Origin: Luteitalea sp.
GTDB taxonomy: Bacteria > Acidobacteriota > Vicinamibacteria > Vicinamibacterales > Vicinamibacteraceae
DNA length: 64,000 nt
Assembly: GCA_009377495.1 (NCBI GenBank)
Contig: WHTZ01000010.1
Coordinates: 549-64,548, forward strand
Direction: 5' to 3'
A program made the position numbers and the translations under genes. Positions 32,713 to 42,868 of this stretch are shown here, piece by piece. The notes under the pieces were generated by a model that saw nothing but the letters and a program-made list of their open reading frames with translations, made no database searches and had not been told where the DNA came from. Positions within the stretch are counted from its first letter, which is position 1. Each line of letters starts with the position of its first letter.

Positions 32713-35415
32713 ATGTTCCGAAAACCGCATCGTAGCGACCCAGATTTCAACGAGGAGGTCCAGGCCCACCTCCGAATCGAGGCGGAGCGACTGATCGAGG
32801 AGGGTATGGACCGGAAGGAGGCGGTGGCCGCTGCCCAGCGCGTCTTCGGCAACGTGACCAGCACTCGCGAACGGTTCTACGAGGCCCGCCGTTGGATGTG
32901 GCTGGACCACTTCACCAGAGACATTCGTTACGCGTTGCGCCAAGTCAGGCGCTCGCCGGTCTCGACGGTGACGATCATCCTCTCGCTCGCGCTGGGCATT
33001 GGCGTCAACACGGCGATCTTCTCGCTCGCGGATCAGGCGCTCCTACGGGTGCTCCCGGTCGACAAGCCCGAAGCGCTCGTCCTCCTCGACTGGAACGGCA
33101 GGTTTGTGGGCCACGGCAGGGGTAGCGGTAATCTGCTGCCCCACCCGTTCTTTCGAGAGTTGCGCGAGGAGAACGACGTCTTCACAGATATGTTCGCGCG
33201 CCATCCCACGGACGTCCATCTGTCGATCGGCAACGAGTCGGAGCCTGTCAGCGGCGAGCTCGTCTCTGGCTCGTACTTCTCCACGCTCGGCGTGCAACCG
33301 GCCCTCGGCCGGCTCCTCACTGATGCGGACGACCTCCAGCCCGGCGCGCATTCGGTAGTAGTCCTCGCCTACGACTACTGGCAGACGCGGTTGGGCGGCA
33401 ATCCAGAGATCGTGGGGCAACGCGTTCTGGTCAACGACTTTCCCATGACCGTCGTTGGCGTGGCGCAGCAGGGCTTTCACGGGGTGGATTGGAGCGGGGT
33501 TCCGGCGATCTGGATCCCCACCATGATGCAGCGCCAGGCCACGGCTGGCTGGGAGTCGCTCTCCAATCGGCGAGAGCGGTGGCTGCACGTGTTTGGTCGC
33601 TTGAAGCCGGGGATCGACCTGGAGCACGCGGAAGCGCGCCTCCAGCCCTGGTTCAAAGCGCACTTGCGGGCGGATACGGAGCGCGAAGGCTGGCCTCTGG
33701 TCACGGCTCAGCAGATGACGGAATACATGGCGTCCAGCCTCGACGTCCTCCCCGCCGAACACGGACGCTCGAATATGCAGCGCCAGATCGAGCAGCCGCT
33801 GCTGATTCTGCTCGCGGCGACCGGGCTGATCCTCTTGCTGGCCTGCCTCAACGTCGCCAATCTCTCCATCGCGAGAGCGCTGGCCCGCCGCCGGGCGACC
33901 GCCTTGCGAGCGGCGCTCGGCGCTTCTCGCGGGCGCATCATCACGGAGCAGCTCGTCGAGAGCGCCGTGCTCGCCGCAGCCGGCGGCGTCCTCGGCGCGG
34001 TGCTCGCGCCTTCGGTCAGCCGCGTCTTCCTGTCTTTGCTGCCGCAGCAGGGCTCCGCGCTCAGTGCGGATCTCGACGTCCGCGTGCTGCTGTTTGCGTT
34101 GGCCATCACCGCCTTGACCACACTGCTTTTCGGCGGTGTGCCGGCGCTCTACGCGGCGTCGGTGCGACCGGTGAACGCGCTCAAAGAGCAGTCGTCCGCC
34201 GTCACGGGCGGTCTCGGCGTGCGCAAGGCGCTCGTCGTGGGGCAGTGTGCCCTCGCGTTGATTCTCCTGATCGGCGCAGGCCTCTTCGTCCGAACGCTCG
34301 GAACATTCCGCGCCCAGGGGCCTGGCTTCCCCACGAGTAATCTGCTGATGTTTCGCGTCGATCCTTTGAGAGACGGATACGACGCCGCGAAATCGAAGCC
34401 GCTCGTTCGGCGACTGCTGACGGAGATCGAAGCGCTGCCTGATGTCGAACAGGCGGGCGTCGCGGTCTATGAAATTCTGACGGAAGGCGCGTGGAAGAAC
34501 CCTGTTACCGTCGAGTCCACGCAGCGTCTCGTCACCGAGGAAGACATTCCGATGAATGCGGTCAGTGCGGGCTTCTTCGACACCCTCGGGGTGCCCGTCA
34601 CCAGGGGCCGCAACTTCGATGAGCGTGATGCTCGAGACGACTCCGACGGGCGCAGCCGGGATTGGCGCGGGGGCCTACGGTCGGTGATCGTCAATGACGA
34701 GTTCGTGAAGCGGTATCTCCCACACGTCGATCCAATCGGCGCGCGATTGGGCATCGGCGGTGGACCCGATACGGAGCCGGACATCGAGATCGTGGGCGTG
34801 ATCAACACGTACCACAACCGCAGCTTGCGCCAACCGGAAGGAGAGGTCTTCTTTTCGTTGTGGGAGCGGTCGGTCGAGCTGGGAACGTTCTATGTGCGAT
34901 CACGCAGTTCATCCGAGGCCGCGGCGCGGTCGATCCGTGGCGCGGTGCGCCGCATTGATCCAACACTCACGGTGCTGTCTCTGCGCACCATTGACGACCA
35001 GCTCGATCGCCTGCTGGTCACGGAGCGACTGTTGGCCACGCTGGCCGGAGCGTTCGCCGTCGTGGCGACGCTGCTCGCGATGATCGGACTCTACGGCGTT
35101 CTCTCGTTCTCAGCCGCGCGCCGCACCAAAGAGATGGGCATACGCCTCGCGCTCGGGGCGTCGCGGTGGGCGGCCGGTGGGTTGATCGTCCGCGAGGCCG
35201 CGGTGCTCGCGGTCGCCGGCCTGGCCATCGCGATTCCCGCGTCATGGGCGCTGGGCCGCCTCATCGAGCATCAGTTGTTCGGCGTCCGCGCGATGGATGC
35301 GATGACCATGGTGGCTGCTGCCGCGGTCCTGCTGCTCGTGTGCCTTGCCGCCAGCGCGTCCGCCGCCCGAAAAGCGGGCACCGTGAGCCCGTTGGAAGCG
35401 CTCAGAAGCGAATGA
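32713..35415 (+). CDS. ADOP-family permease, solitary copy
   Basis: 900 residues. N-terminal cytosolic domain (RSDPDFNEEVQAHLRIEAER), first helix TVTIILSLALGIGVNTAIFS, MacB core 1, FtsX helices with IEQPLLILLAATGLILLLAC, MacB core 2 and closing SARRTKEMGIRLALGASRWA with C-terminus SPLEALRSE. It is divergent from the four array copies and resembles the DxxxE, GVNTAIFS subgroup, closer to the left-edge copy in the first helix. Transcribed rightward behind a padR stub and operator; no ATPase nearby. Confidence 0.9.
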   Translation: MFRKPHRSDPDFNEEVQAHLRIEAERLIEEGMDRKEAVAAAQRVFGNVTSTRERFYEARRWMWLDHFTRDIRYALRQVRRSPVSTVTIILSLALGIGVNTAIFSLADQALLRVLPVDKPEALVLLDWNGRFVGHGRGSGNLLPHPFFRELREENDVFTDMFARHPTDVHLSIGNESEPVSGELVSGSYFSTLGVQPALGRLLTDADDLQPGAHSVVVLAYDYWQTRLGGNPEIVGQRVLVNDFPMTVVGVAQQGFHGVDWSGVPAIWIPTMMQRQATAGWESLSNRRERWLHVFGRLKPGIDLEHAEARLQPWFKAHLRADTEREGWPLVTAQQMTEYMASSLDVLPAEHGRSNMQRQIEQPLLILLAATGLILLLACLNVANLSIARALARRRATALRAALGASRGRIITEQLVESAVLAAAGGVLGAVLAPSVSRVFLSLLPQQGSALSADLDVRVLLFALAITALTTLLFGGVPALYAASVRPVNALKEQSSAVTGGLGVRKALVVGQCALALILLIGAGLFVRTLGTFRAQGPGFPTSNLLMFRVDPLRDGYDAAKSKPLVRRLLTEIEALPDVEQAGVAVYEILTEGAWKNPVTVESTQRLVTEEDIPMNAVSAGFFDTLGVPVTRGRNFDERDARDDSDGRSRDWRGGLRSVIVNDEFVKRYLPHVDPIGARLGIGGGPDTEPDIEIVGVINTYHNRSLRQPEGEVFFSLWERSVELGTFYVRSRSSSEAAARSIRGAVRRIDPTLTVLSLRTIDDQLDRLLVTERLLATLAGAFAVVATLLAMIGLYGVLSFSAARRTKEMGIRLALGASRWAAGGLIVREAAVLAVAGLAIAIPASWALGRLIEHQLFGVRAMDAMTMVAAAAVLLLVCLAASASAARKAGTVSPLEALRSE

Positions 35416-35425
35416 GCCTCTCGGC

Positions 35426-36676
35426 TCAGGCCACGCCCGATGCGGCCTGCGTGGTCGCGCGCCGGAATGGCGGCGCGTGTCCGTAGGTAAGCGCACGCCA
35501 CACCCACTCGAAGGGCCCGAACGCGAAGTGCCGGAGCCAGATCGGCGACACGACGAGCTGCAGCACCCACACGCCGATGACCAGAAGCGCTTGATCGGTC
35601 CTGGAAAAGGAACCGAAGTACCCGAGCCCGTGACCGTAGAAGACGGTCGTGCAGATGATCGTGTGCAGCAGATAGTTCGTGAGCGCCATCCGTCCCACGG
35701 CTGCCAGCCTGGCGATCAACCGATTGAAGATGCCTCGAGTGGCGACCAACATGACGAGCCCCACGTAGCCGAGACTGAGGAACAGGCTGCCCCAGTAGTT
35801 CCATTGGCCCTCGATGAAGAACGCCTCGAGGGAATCCCACCCGCGAAGCTGGGTCGTGCGCATACCCCAGAGGATGAGCGGCAGACCGATGAGGGCGCCG
35901 CCCGCCACGAAAACGACGTAGAGGCGTTGGCTAGCGCGCCCGGTAAAGACGCCCTGCTTGAACAGGGCCATCCCGATCAGCATCAGACCGCCGGCACGCC
36001 ACAGTCCCCACAGCACGCTCACTTGCAGCTGAAACTCCAACGACCGCGTGACGCGGTCCGGCATCTGGCCCCACCAGCCGCTCCGGTAGTTGGCGATCTC
36101 GCGCGCGAGGTCCTCCGGCACCGGGCGCACCATATGTCGCTCGATCTCGGCCACCTCGCCTGGCGGCAGTTGCTGTATGCCGAAATACCCGCCGATGGAT
36201 AGGAGCGATCCGACGACCAGGACGAGGGCGCCGACGATCAAGAGCGTCCGTGGCGAGCGACTACGGAGCAGGAAGACCCAGAGGCCGCAGAGCGCATACA
36301 GGACGAGGATGTCGCCGTACCACAGCCCGTACGCGTGGATGAGTCCGAAGACGAGCAGCCAGAACATGCGCCGATAGTGCCGCACGGCGGGCCGGTCTCC
36401 GCGCGCCTCGGCGCGACCGGTCATCAAGACGATGCCCGCGCCGAAGAGCATCGAAAAGATGGTCATGAACTTCTGGTCGAAGAACACGTGACTCAGGAAC
36501 CACACCCAGTAGTTCGCGCCGTCGAGGCTGCCGTAAGCGGTCGGGTTGAAGTAGGCGGCAAACGGCATCGAGAAGATGCGGATGTTCATCATCAGGATGC
36601 CGAGCAAGGCGAACCCGCGCAGGGCGTCGAGTGGGAGCTGCCGTTCGGGCTCGGAGACGGGGGCGGATGGGGGCAC
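35426..36676 (-). CDS. DUF418 (YeiB-like) membrane protein
   Basis: 416 residues, many membrane helices, beginning with LPLDALRGFALLGILMMN, the signature of the YeiB/DUF418 group related to acyltransferase-3 proteins. The C-terminal DUF418 part contains GRMALTNYLLHTIICTTVFY and WLRHFAFGPFEWVWRALTYG. Start chosen at GTG 36676 because AGGAGGTGA lies just upstream; longer frames lack a site. Convergent with the solitary ADOP. Function unknown, possibly surface-polymer acylation. Confidence 0.85.
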   Translation of the reverse strand: MPPSAPVSEPERQLPLDALRGFALLGILMMNIRIFSMPFAAYFNPTAYGSLDGANYWVWFLSHVFFDQKFMTIFSMLFGAGIVLMTGRAEARGDRPAVRHYRRMFWLLVFGLIHAYGLWYGDILVLYALCGLWVFLLRSRSPRTLLIVGALVLVVGSLLSIGGYFGIQQLPPGEVAEIERHMVRPVPEDLAREIANYRSGWWGQMPDRVTRSLEFQLQVSVLWGLWRAGGLMLIGMALFKQGVFTGRASQRLYVVFVAGGALIGLPLILWGMRTTQLRGWDSLEAFFIEGQWNYWGSLFLSLGYVGLVMLVATRGIFNRLIARLAAVGRMALTNYLLHTIICTTVFYGHGLGYFGSFSRTDQALLVIGVWVLQLVVSPIWLRHFAFGPFEWVWRALTYGHAPPFRRATTQAASGVA

Positions 36677-36775
36677 GCGGTCACCTCCTGATCGTGACGC
36701 CTGGTAACGGGTTGCTGGTGATTCGGACGCAGCCGATTTTAGCAGTCGGTGGTCCAGGTGATGTAGCCTGGGTGC

Positions 36776-37444
36776 ATGAAACGCCCGTGCGAGCTCCTCC
36801 GGCGCTCTGATACACCGCACAGTAGGGATACAAATGGCTGGTGGACTCGGCACCTGCGAAGGGCGGTTGCGCTCGCAGGGGTAACGGTGCTGATCGCCTG
36901 GTCAGCCGTCGCACGCCCAGGCGCGGACGACAAGAGCTGGCTGGATCAGCCCCTGACGAACTGGAACCAGGGCCGCGCTGTGCCCGCCGCTGCCCCGGCA
37001 GCCAGCGAACCGCGCGACCAAGTCCGCTCGCGTTGTGGGATGCCGCCCGGTGGGACTGGCGCTCAGCGCACGCTCGAAGAGCTGGGGTGGATTGCCTACG
37101 AGCATCTCGATCGCGAGCTGACTCAGGGCGACATCGAGATCGTGGCCGGCATGACCGGAGCGGACGAGATGTGTCGTCCCGCGCACTTCCAGATTTTCGT
37201 CTTCGTCGGCGGCCGCTTCGCCGGCACGCTCTCACCGCAGGCGATGACGAGCGGTCAGGATGCGTCTGCCGGCGCGGTCCGTATCGTCCCGGACGACAGC
37301 ATCACGAGCGAGTTCGCGCGATTCCGCGAGGGCGATGCCCCATGCTGCCCCACGTCACGCATGACGGTGCGGTACCGGATCGATCGTTCCGGTCAGCAAG
37401 CTCTCGTGGTTCCGGTAGATGTTCGCACGACGCGCGGCCAGTAA
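36776..37444 (+). CDS. LppP/LprE-like secreted protein
   Basis: 222 residues with an N-terminal anchor (VALAGVTVLIAWSAVARPGA around residue 40) and a C-terminal domain with MTGADEMCRPAHFQIFVFVG, GGRFAGTLSPQAM, SEFARFREGDAPCCPTSRMT, matching the LppP/LprE lipoprotein-like family of unknown role. A TAGCCT box lies exactly six bases before the ATG without a Shine-Dalgarno. No partner gene is apparent. Confidence 0.6.
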   Translation: MKRPCELLRRSDTPHSRDTNGWWTRHLRRAVALAGVTVLIAWSAVARPGADDKSWLDQPLTNWNQGRAVPAAAPAASEPRDQVRSRCGMPPGGTGAQRTLEELGWIAYEHLDRELTQGDIEIVAGMTGADEMCRPAHFQIFVFVGGRFAGTLSPQAMTSGQDASAGAVRIVPDDSITSEFARFREGDAPCCPTSRMTVRYRIDRSGQQALVVPVDVRTTRGQ

Positions 37445-37720
37445 CCCAGCACCTTCCGCCTTCGCGCTTCGCGCTTCGGCAAGACAAGCAGCACCCAGCA
37501 CCCCAGCACCCGGCACCACGCCTACGTGGAGCGCCAACCGCTGGTGGCACTTCCGTCCTCCTCGTCTCGCCCTGAAGGCGCGCGTGCTTTCACGCTCGTT
37601 CTGATCTCGTGGCTGCTCAACGAGTTCGCGGGTCACGGCTGATCGCGCGTTTCGTGGCGCCGCCTTTGCGTAAAGGGGGCGCTAGGACACTAGGCAGCTA
37701 CTTTCAAGGGAGATGACACG
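37445..37720. other. Intergenic with short low-complexity repeats
   Basis: 276 bases. The first part repeats CTTCGCGCTTCGCGCTTCGG and CAGCACCC units (about 37455-37520). No supported gene is seen. Confidence 0.4.
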
Positions 37721-38245
37721 ATGAGGATTCGCTCGTGCTTTTTAGCGCTCGTTTCCGTTTTGGCGGTCGGCGTTTCGTCGTTCGCACAGCCTGTAAATGG
37801 CCATGGAGAACCGGAGCCAGTCGGTCCTCTTACCTACGACCCTCCATTTGTCGACGTCAGCGCCTATCTCACCGAGGAGGACGACATCAACGCCTGGTAC
37901 ACGCTCGTTTACAACCTCAAGCAAAACTTCGACTACATCTGCGGTGATACCTTCTGCGAAGGCGAGTACACGAACATCGAGTCACTTCGATATCGCTGTT
38001 CCGTCGAACGGACCACCGGCATCATCGGAACCTGCGTCTGGGTTTTCGCCGCCAGCAACGAAGAGATCAGCCCCTGGACCGGCAAGATAATCGCCGATGT
38101 CCCAGCGTGGCAATGCAGAAGTCCGCTCGTCTGGGGCACGAGCATTCACGATCTCCTGAGCGCGCTCTCCGGGACATCGCCACTTTACGCAGAGCTGCCC
38201 GGAACGGATCAGTCTCTCTACGACGGCCTGGCGACCTGTCTATGA
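37721..38245 (+). CDS. Secreted cysteine-rich protein, unknown function
   Basis: 174 residues; signal peptide MRIRSCFLALVSVLAVGVSS then cleavage near FAQP. Cysteines appear as pairs (ICGDTFC, RYRCSVER, TCVWVF, WQCRS, TCL), suggesting disulfides in the periplasm or outside. AAGGGAG upstream of ATG 37721. I do not recognise the family. Confidence 0.55.
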   Translation: MRIRSCFLALVSVLAVGVSSFAQPVNGHGEPEPVGPLTYDPPFVDVSAYLTEEDDINAWYTLVYNLKQNFDYICGDTFCEGEYTNIESLRYRCSVERTTGIIGTCVWVFAASNEEISPWTGKIIADVPAWQCRSPLVWGTSIHDLLSALSGTSPLYAELPGTDQSLYDGLATCL

Positions 38246-38342
38246 CTCGAGCTCGCCCATATCGTTGTTGGTCGAGTTGAGGGTCCCCGTGCGATGTCTT
38301 TGTCGACCTTGTCTTCAATGACATACTGTGCCGTAGCACGCG

Positions 38343-39008
38343 ATGGTGCACAGCATTCAGGATCCCCACAACGGCCAGCCCGTGTTGTGGCACGGGCCAT
38401 CACCAGCCGCTGCTCGGCTGGCCGTCATACTCGTTCACGGCCGCGGCGGCTCGGCGGAGGACATGCTCGGGCTCGCGGAGGAGCTCGGCGTGAGGGACGT
38501 CGCATACGCGGCCCCACAGGCGGCCGGACACACGTGGTATCCGTATTCTTTTCTGGCGCCCATTGCGCAGAATGAGCCTGGTATCAGCTCGGGACTCCGC
38601 GTGCTGTCTGGCCTCGTCGGAGCCTTGGAACAGCAAGGTCACGCATCCAACCGCATTGCGATCATTGGTTTTTCGCAAGGCGCGTGTCTGGCGCTCGAAT
38701 TCGCTGCGCGTCACGCGCACAGATACGCCGCGGTCGTCGGCCTGAGCGGCGGTCTAATCGGACCGCCTGGCACTCCACGGAACTACGACGGCTCCCTGGA
38801 AGGTACTCCCGTGTTCCTTGGATGCAGCGACGCCGACCCGCATATTCCACTCGAGCGGGTTCACGAATCCGCTGAAGTGTTTCGGCAACTCGGAGCAGCA
38901 GTCGACGAACGCATTTACCGGCAGATGGGCCACACTGTGAATCCGGACGAGCTACAGGCGGTCAACGCGCTGCTCGCGACCGGACCAATGTCACAAGACT
39001 TTGGATGA
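38343..39008 (+). CDS. Phospholipase/carboxylesterase-family alpha/beta hydrolase
   Basis: 221 residues without a signal peptide. ILVHGRGGSAEDMLGLAEEL forms the oxyanion region, IGFSQGACLALEFAARH carries the serine nucleophile, SDADPHIPLERV the aspartate and RQMGHTVNPDE the histidine. This is the carboxylesterase 2/phospholipase group of cytosolic esterases. Stand-alone, convergent with the TonB receptor gene. Confidence 0.85.
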   Translation: MVHSIQDPHNGQPVLWHGPSPAAARLAVILVHGRGGSAEDMLGLAEELGVRDVAYAAPQAAGHTWYPYSFLAPIAQNEPGISSGLRVLSGLVGALEQQGHASNRIAIIGFSQGACLALEFAARHAHRYAAVVGLSGGLIGPPGTPRNYDGSLEGTPVFLGCSDADPHIPLERVHESAEVFRQLGAAVDERIYRQMGHTVNPDELQAVNALLATGPMSQDFG

Positions 39009-39045
39009 GGGCTCCTCTGACATCTCGTCCGGATCGCACGCACAA

Positions 39046-40821
39046 TCACCGCAGCTCGATTCCGGCGCGTACCCAGCGTCCAGGCATCGCCACGCCTGCC
39101 ACTTCACGGTAGTCCGTGTCGAGCACGTTGCTCGCTTCGACGAAGAGGCCAAGCCTCCCGAAGCGCCGGCTGATGCGCGCATCCGCCAACCAGTAGCGCT
39201 GCCCGTCCGTGCGCCGCTTGTACTCGATTCGCGGTCCCGCGACGATTCCGGCGCCGACCTCCGCGCTGCCCCACACGGCAACGGTGTGTGGGGCGTAGTC
39301 CAGCGCATACTTCGACAACAGTGCGAGGTCGTGAGCGGCCGTGCGAAGCCAACTGTACTGCGCGCCGAGGTGACCGCTGCCGCCGAGGGGTCCTGAGAAC
39401 CCCACCTCGAGGCCATCGGTGGCGACGCGCCGAATGTTCGTCGTGCGCCAGCGCTCTGCCGTCGAGGCACGCACCCAGTCGATGACGTTCCGCTCGCGCC
39501 GAGCGAAGAGCGTCAGACTTGTGACCCAGCGCTCTGCCGTGAGGTAGTCGACGCCGGCCTCCGCCGCCCAGGCCGCCTCTGGCTCGAGATCGCCCGACGC
39601 GTGATGATTCGGATCGGTGTAAAAGAGCTCGGTGAACGTGGGAGCGCGAAACGCGCGGCCCACCGACGCGCGCCACTTGAGGTGTCGCGTGGCCATGGCC
39701 GCCACACCGAGCGACGGGCTCCAGGCACTGCCATATCGTGTGTAGGCGTCGACGCGTATCGCCGGATAGAACAGCACCCGTCCGACCGGCTGTTGGAGCT
39801 CCGCGAACACACTGCCACGCCCTACGCGGCGAGCACCGAGATTGGTGGAGTCCAGCCAATCCCCGCCCACCTCCGTGCCAAGGCTGAGCCGATGCCCAGG
39901 CGCCCAGCGGTAGTGCGCTTTGATCGATGCGCCCGCGGCGTGGGTCCGATGCTCGTTCTCGAACTGCCCGGGCTGGCGCACGTCGTACAGAAAGCGATCG
40001 CCATGCGTCCGGTAGAACGTCTGCGCCACACCCTCCCAGCGTGCGCCCAGCCGTGCCTCATGGGTCGAGGTCACGAGCGTCTGACTCGTCCACTCGCGAG
40101 AAGGTGCGGGCCCATAGAAGCCGGCGGCACCGAACTCCTTGTCGAGATGGGCCATCGACACGCTCGTATTGCGGCCGATCTGCGCCGACGCGCGCGCGAC
40201 GACGTGGCGGAAGTCGCGTGCGAAGGTGAAACCGTCGGAGCGCTCGACCGCCGTTGACAGCCGGAGCGTGCCCGAACCGTGCCCGATGACGCCCGAGCCA
40301 CCCGCCTTCACGAGCCCGTGCTGGCCCGTCGACACGCGCGCCTCCCATCCACTCACGTCGGAGCGCGTGATGATATTGATGGTTCCCCCAAGCGCGTCGG
40401 CGCCGTGGAGCGATGACCCCGCACCCAACATCACCTCCACGCGCTCGATGTCGTCAAGGGGCACGGGCAGGTCACCGTTGTGATGTCCCGACTGTGCGTC
40501 GTTCAGGCGGACGCCGTCGATCAGAACGAGTGTCTGGCCGAAGGCGGCGCCGCGGAGGCTGTAATCGGTTTGCGACCCGAACGGTCCGCGTGCTCGTACG
40601 TCGACGCCCAACGCGAAGCGCAGCAACTCCGGCACTGACTGCACGGGCAAGTGCGTGATTTGCTCACGCGTCAGCACCACGACGTGTCGGGCCACCGCTT
40701 CGAAGGCAACCGGCGCAGCGGTGGCCGTGACAATCACCTCCTCGCGCACGGCCGGCGGCTGCGCCTCGGCACCGAGGCACACACCGGTGGCCGCGATTAG
40801 CACCAGTACCCAACACCTCAT
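39046..40821 (-). CDS. TonB-dependent outer-membrane receptor (BtuB-like)
   Basis: 591 residues: signal peptide MRCWVLVLIAATGVCLGAEA, TonB-box region EEVIVTATAAP, plug (LLRFALGVDVRARGPFGSQT, YSLRGAAFGQTLVLIDGVRL, IERVEVMLGAGSSLHGADAL) and a barrel ending RWVRAGIELR. The plug is of the BtuB/vitamin or metal type. No cobalamin riboswitch is seen upstream; it follows trkA within a few bases and is probably in that operon. GTG 40839 is an alternative start that overlaps the trkA stop. Confidence 0.85.
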   Translation of the reverse strand: MRCWVLVLIAATGVCLGAEAQPPAVREEVIVTATAAPVAFEAVARHVVVLTREQITHLPVQSVPELLRFALGVDVRARGPFGSQTDYSLRGAAFGQTLVLIDGVRLNDAQSGHHNGDLPVPLDDIERVEVMLGAGSSLHGADALGGTINIITRSDVSGWEARVSTGQHGLVKAGGSGVIGHGSGTLRLSTAVERSDGFTFARDFRHVVARASAQIGRNTSVSMAHLDKEFGAAGFYGPAPSREWTSQTLVTSTHEARLGARWEGVAQTFYRTHGDRFLYDVRQPGQFENEHRTHAAGASIKAHYRWAPGHRLSLGTEVGGDWLDSTNLGARRVGRGSVFAELQQPVGRVLFYPAIRVDAYTRYGSAWSPSLGVAAMATRHLKWRASVGRAFRAPTFTELFYTDPNHHASGDLEPEAAWAAEAGVDYLTAERWVTSLTLFARRERNVIDWVRASTAERWRTTNIRRVATDGLEVGFSGPLGGSGHLGAQYSWLRTAAHDLALLSKYALDYAPHTVAVWGSAEVGAGIVAGPRIEYKRRTDGQRYWLADARISRRFGRLGLFVEASNVLDTDYREVAGVAMPGRWVRAGIELR

Positions 40822-40835
40822 CGTCTCTATCCCCT

Positions 40836-41513
40836 TCACGTCACGCGCTCGTGGAGGGTGAGGAGACGATCGTGCCTGCCCAAGAGCACCAGCGTATCGC
40901 CAGCGTGTATCGGCGCGTCCGGGCTCGGGGTGATGTCCGTGACCATCTCCCCCTCCGACTCCCCTTGCCGTTTCAAGGCGATGAGGTTGACGCCGTACTT
41001 CGCGCGCAGGCCAACCTCGCGTAGCGTCTTCCCCACGAACTCTGTAGGCGTCGGCAGCTCGATGATGCTGAAGTCACGCGACAACTCGACGTAGTCCAAG
41101 ACATTCGGCACGGCGAGACTGTGCGCCAGGCGGACGGCCATCTCACGCTCGGGAAAGACGACCCGCGAGACACCCAGTCGCTGCAGGATGCGTCCGTGCA
41201 GGGGTGTGGTCGCCTTCGCGATGATGTGTGTGACGCCAAGCTCCTTGAGCACCATCACGATCAGCACGCTCGACTCGACGTTCTCACCAATCGAGACCAC
41301 CGCGATCTCGACCTCCGACACACCGGCGGCCGTCAACGCGCGCTCGTCCGTCGCATCGAGCTGCATCACGTGCCCGAGTGTGTCCGCGAGCGGTCGCACC
41401 TTCTCTTCGTCGCTGTCGACGCCGATCACGTCGTGGCCGAGTCCCGAAAGGGCCTCGGCTACGGCAGAGCCGAATCGTCCCAACCCGATGACCGCTACCG
41501 ATTTTCGTGCCAT
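40836..41513 (-). CDS. trkA: Potassium-uptake regulatory subunit, TrkA/KtrA type
   Basis: 225 residues. RCK-N Rossmann domain with VAVIGLGRFGSAVAEAL and GVDSDEEKVRPLADTL, then RCK-C (IELPTPTEFVGKTLREVGLR ... DTLVLLGRHDRLLTL). It binds nucleotides and gates the TrkH channel encoded immediately upstream. ATG 41513 with GGGTGA upstream was chosen; GTG 41522 overlapping the trkH stop is possible. Single-RCK size fits the Ktr-type protein. Confidence 0.85.
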   Translation of the reverse strand: MARKSVAVIGLGRFGSAVAEALSGLGHDVIGVDSDEEKVRPLADTLGHVMQLDATDERALTAAGVSEVEIAVVSIGENVESSVLIVMVLKELGVTHIIAKATTPLHGRILQRLGVSRVVFPEREMAVRLAHSLAVPNVLDYVELSRDFSIIELPTPTEFVGKTLREVGLRAKYGVNLIALKRQGESEGEMVTDITPSPDAPIHAGDTLVLLGRHDRLLTLHERVT

Positions 41514-41518
41514 ATGCG

Positions 41519-42868
41519 TCACCCGATGAGCAGCTTGCCTTCTGGATACCGCACGCGTGCATCACGCCGGCCGCCGGCCAGCGCGACCGCCAGCGTCAAC
41601 GGACCCACGCGGCCCATGAGCATGAGCGCCACCAGCAATCCCTTTCCCCAAGCGGAAAACGTACCCACCAGGCTCACGGGCTGCCCCCCCGGCGCGCCCA
41701 TCGACAGCCCGACCGTGCCAAACGCCGACGTGGCCTCGAAGAGCGTCGGGAGGAAGGCTCCCTTCTCGATCACCAACAGGAGGCCCGCGACGACGTTCAG
41801 CACCAAAAAGCCGATCAGGCAGATGAAGAACGCGCGCGCCACGAGATCCGCGGGCAACCGCCGTCGCCAGATAACCGGATCGCCTTCGCGACGAATCGTG
41901 GACCAGAGCGCAAGGACGGTCATCCCGAAGGTCGTCACCTTCACACCGCCACCCGTTCCCCCGGGCGCCGCACCGATGAACATCAGCGCCATGATGAAGA
42001 ACAACGAGGGCTCACGCAATGCGGCCGTGTCGAGCGTGTTGAAGCCAGCCGTGCGCGGCGTGACGGCCTGGAAGAATGCCGCCACCCATGCCTCTCCCAC
42101 TCCCAGCGATCCCAGTGTAGCCGGGTTGCCGCGCTCGAGCGCGTACAAGGCCACCGTCGCGCCGACGATGAGCAGAAGCGACGCCGCCAGCACGAACTTG
42201 GTGTGGAGCGCCCAGCGCGGCCCGCGTCGTCGCGCCACGTCCGCCAGCACGACGAACCCGAGCCCACCACAGATGAACAGTCCCGTGATCACGCCGTTGA
42301 CGACGAGATCGCCCCGGTAGGTGGTCAGGCTGGTCGAGAAGGAGCTGAAGCCGGCATTGTTGAAGGCGGATACCGAATGGAAGACGGCCTGATAGACGGC
42401 ATCGCCGGGAGAGAACTCACCCCACCAGTGCCACGTGAGCACGGCAGCGCCGGCGACTTCAAAGCCGAGCGAGACCTTGAACGCGAGCAGGGCGAATCGT
42501 CCAATTTCTGCAAGGGTCAGCGTCTGCAAGCCCTCGTGCAGCACGAGCCGTTCCTGTAGCGTCAAACGTCGGCCGACGAGCGTGGCAAAGACCGTGGTCA
42601 CCGTCATGTATCCGAGCCCGCCCAACTGAATCAGCACGAGGATGATCCCGTGGCCGAAGGGCGAGAAGGCGGTCTCCGTGTCGACAACGATCAGACCTGT
42701 CACGCACACGGCGGACGTTGCCGTGAAGAGCGCATCGATCCAGCCGAGCGGCGTTTCAGTCGCGCTGGCGGCGGGCAGCTTCAGGAGCAGCGTCCCGACG
42801 AGGATGACGGCCGCGAACGAGGCGACGATGACACGCGGAGGCGAGAGGCGGCGCAGGCGACGCCACAT
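41519..42868 (-). CDS. trkH: Potassium-uptake channel subunit, TrkH/KtrB type
   Basis: 449 residues with four repeated helix-pore-helix units; selectivity-filter-like segments are TATSAVCVTGLIVVD, HSVSAFNNAGFSSF, QAVTPRTAGFNTLD and EATSAFGTVGLSMG, each with the key glycine. It imports K+ across the inner membrane with the TrkA subunit. Its start lies 16 bases from a five-run G-quadruplex motif in the upstream region. Confidence 0.9.
   Translation of the reverse strand: MWRRLRRLSPPRVIVASFAAVILVGTLLLKLPAASATETPLGWIDALFTATSAVCVTGLIVVDTETAFSPFGHGIILVLIQLGGLGYMTVTTVFATLVGRRLTLQERLVLHEGLQTLTLAEIGRFALLAFKVSLGFEVAGAAVLTWHWWGEFSPGDAVYQAVFHSVSAFNNAGFSSFSTSLTTYRGDLVVNGVITGLFICGGLGFVVLADVARRRGPRWALHTKFVLAASLLLIVGATVALYALERGNPATLGSLGVGEAWVAAFFQAVTPRTAGFNTLDTAALREPSLFFIMALMFIGAAPGGTGGGVKVTTFGMTVLALWSTIRREGDPVIWRRRLPADLVARAFFICLIGFLVLNVVAGLLLVIEKGAFLPTLFEATSAFGTVGLSMGAPGGQPVSLVGTFSAWGKGLLVALMLMGRVGPLTLAVALAGGRRDARVRYPEGKLLIG

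Noticed and set aside
39046..40821. BtuB-like receptor considered part of a cobalamin regulon
   Set aside because: No cobalamin riboswitch is visible, and the gene directly follows trkA without room for one.
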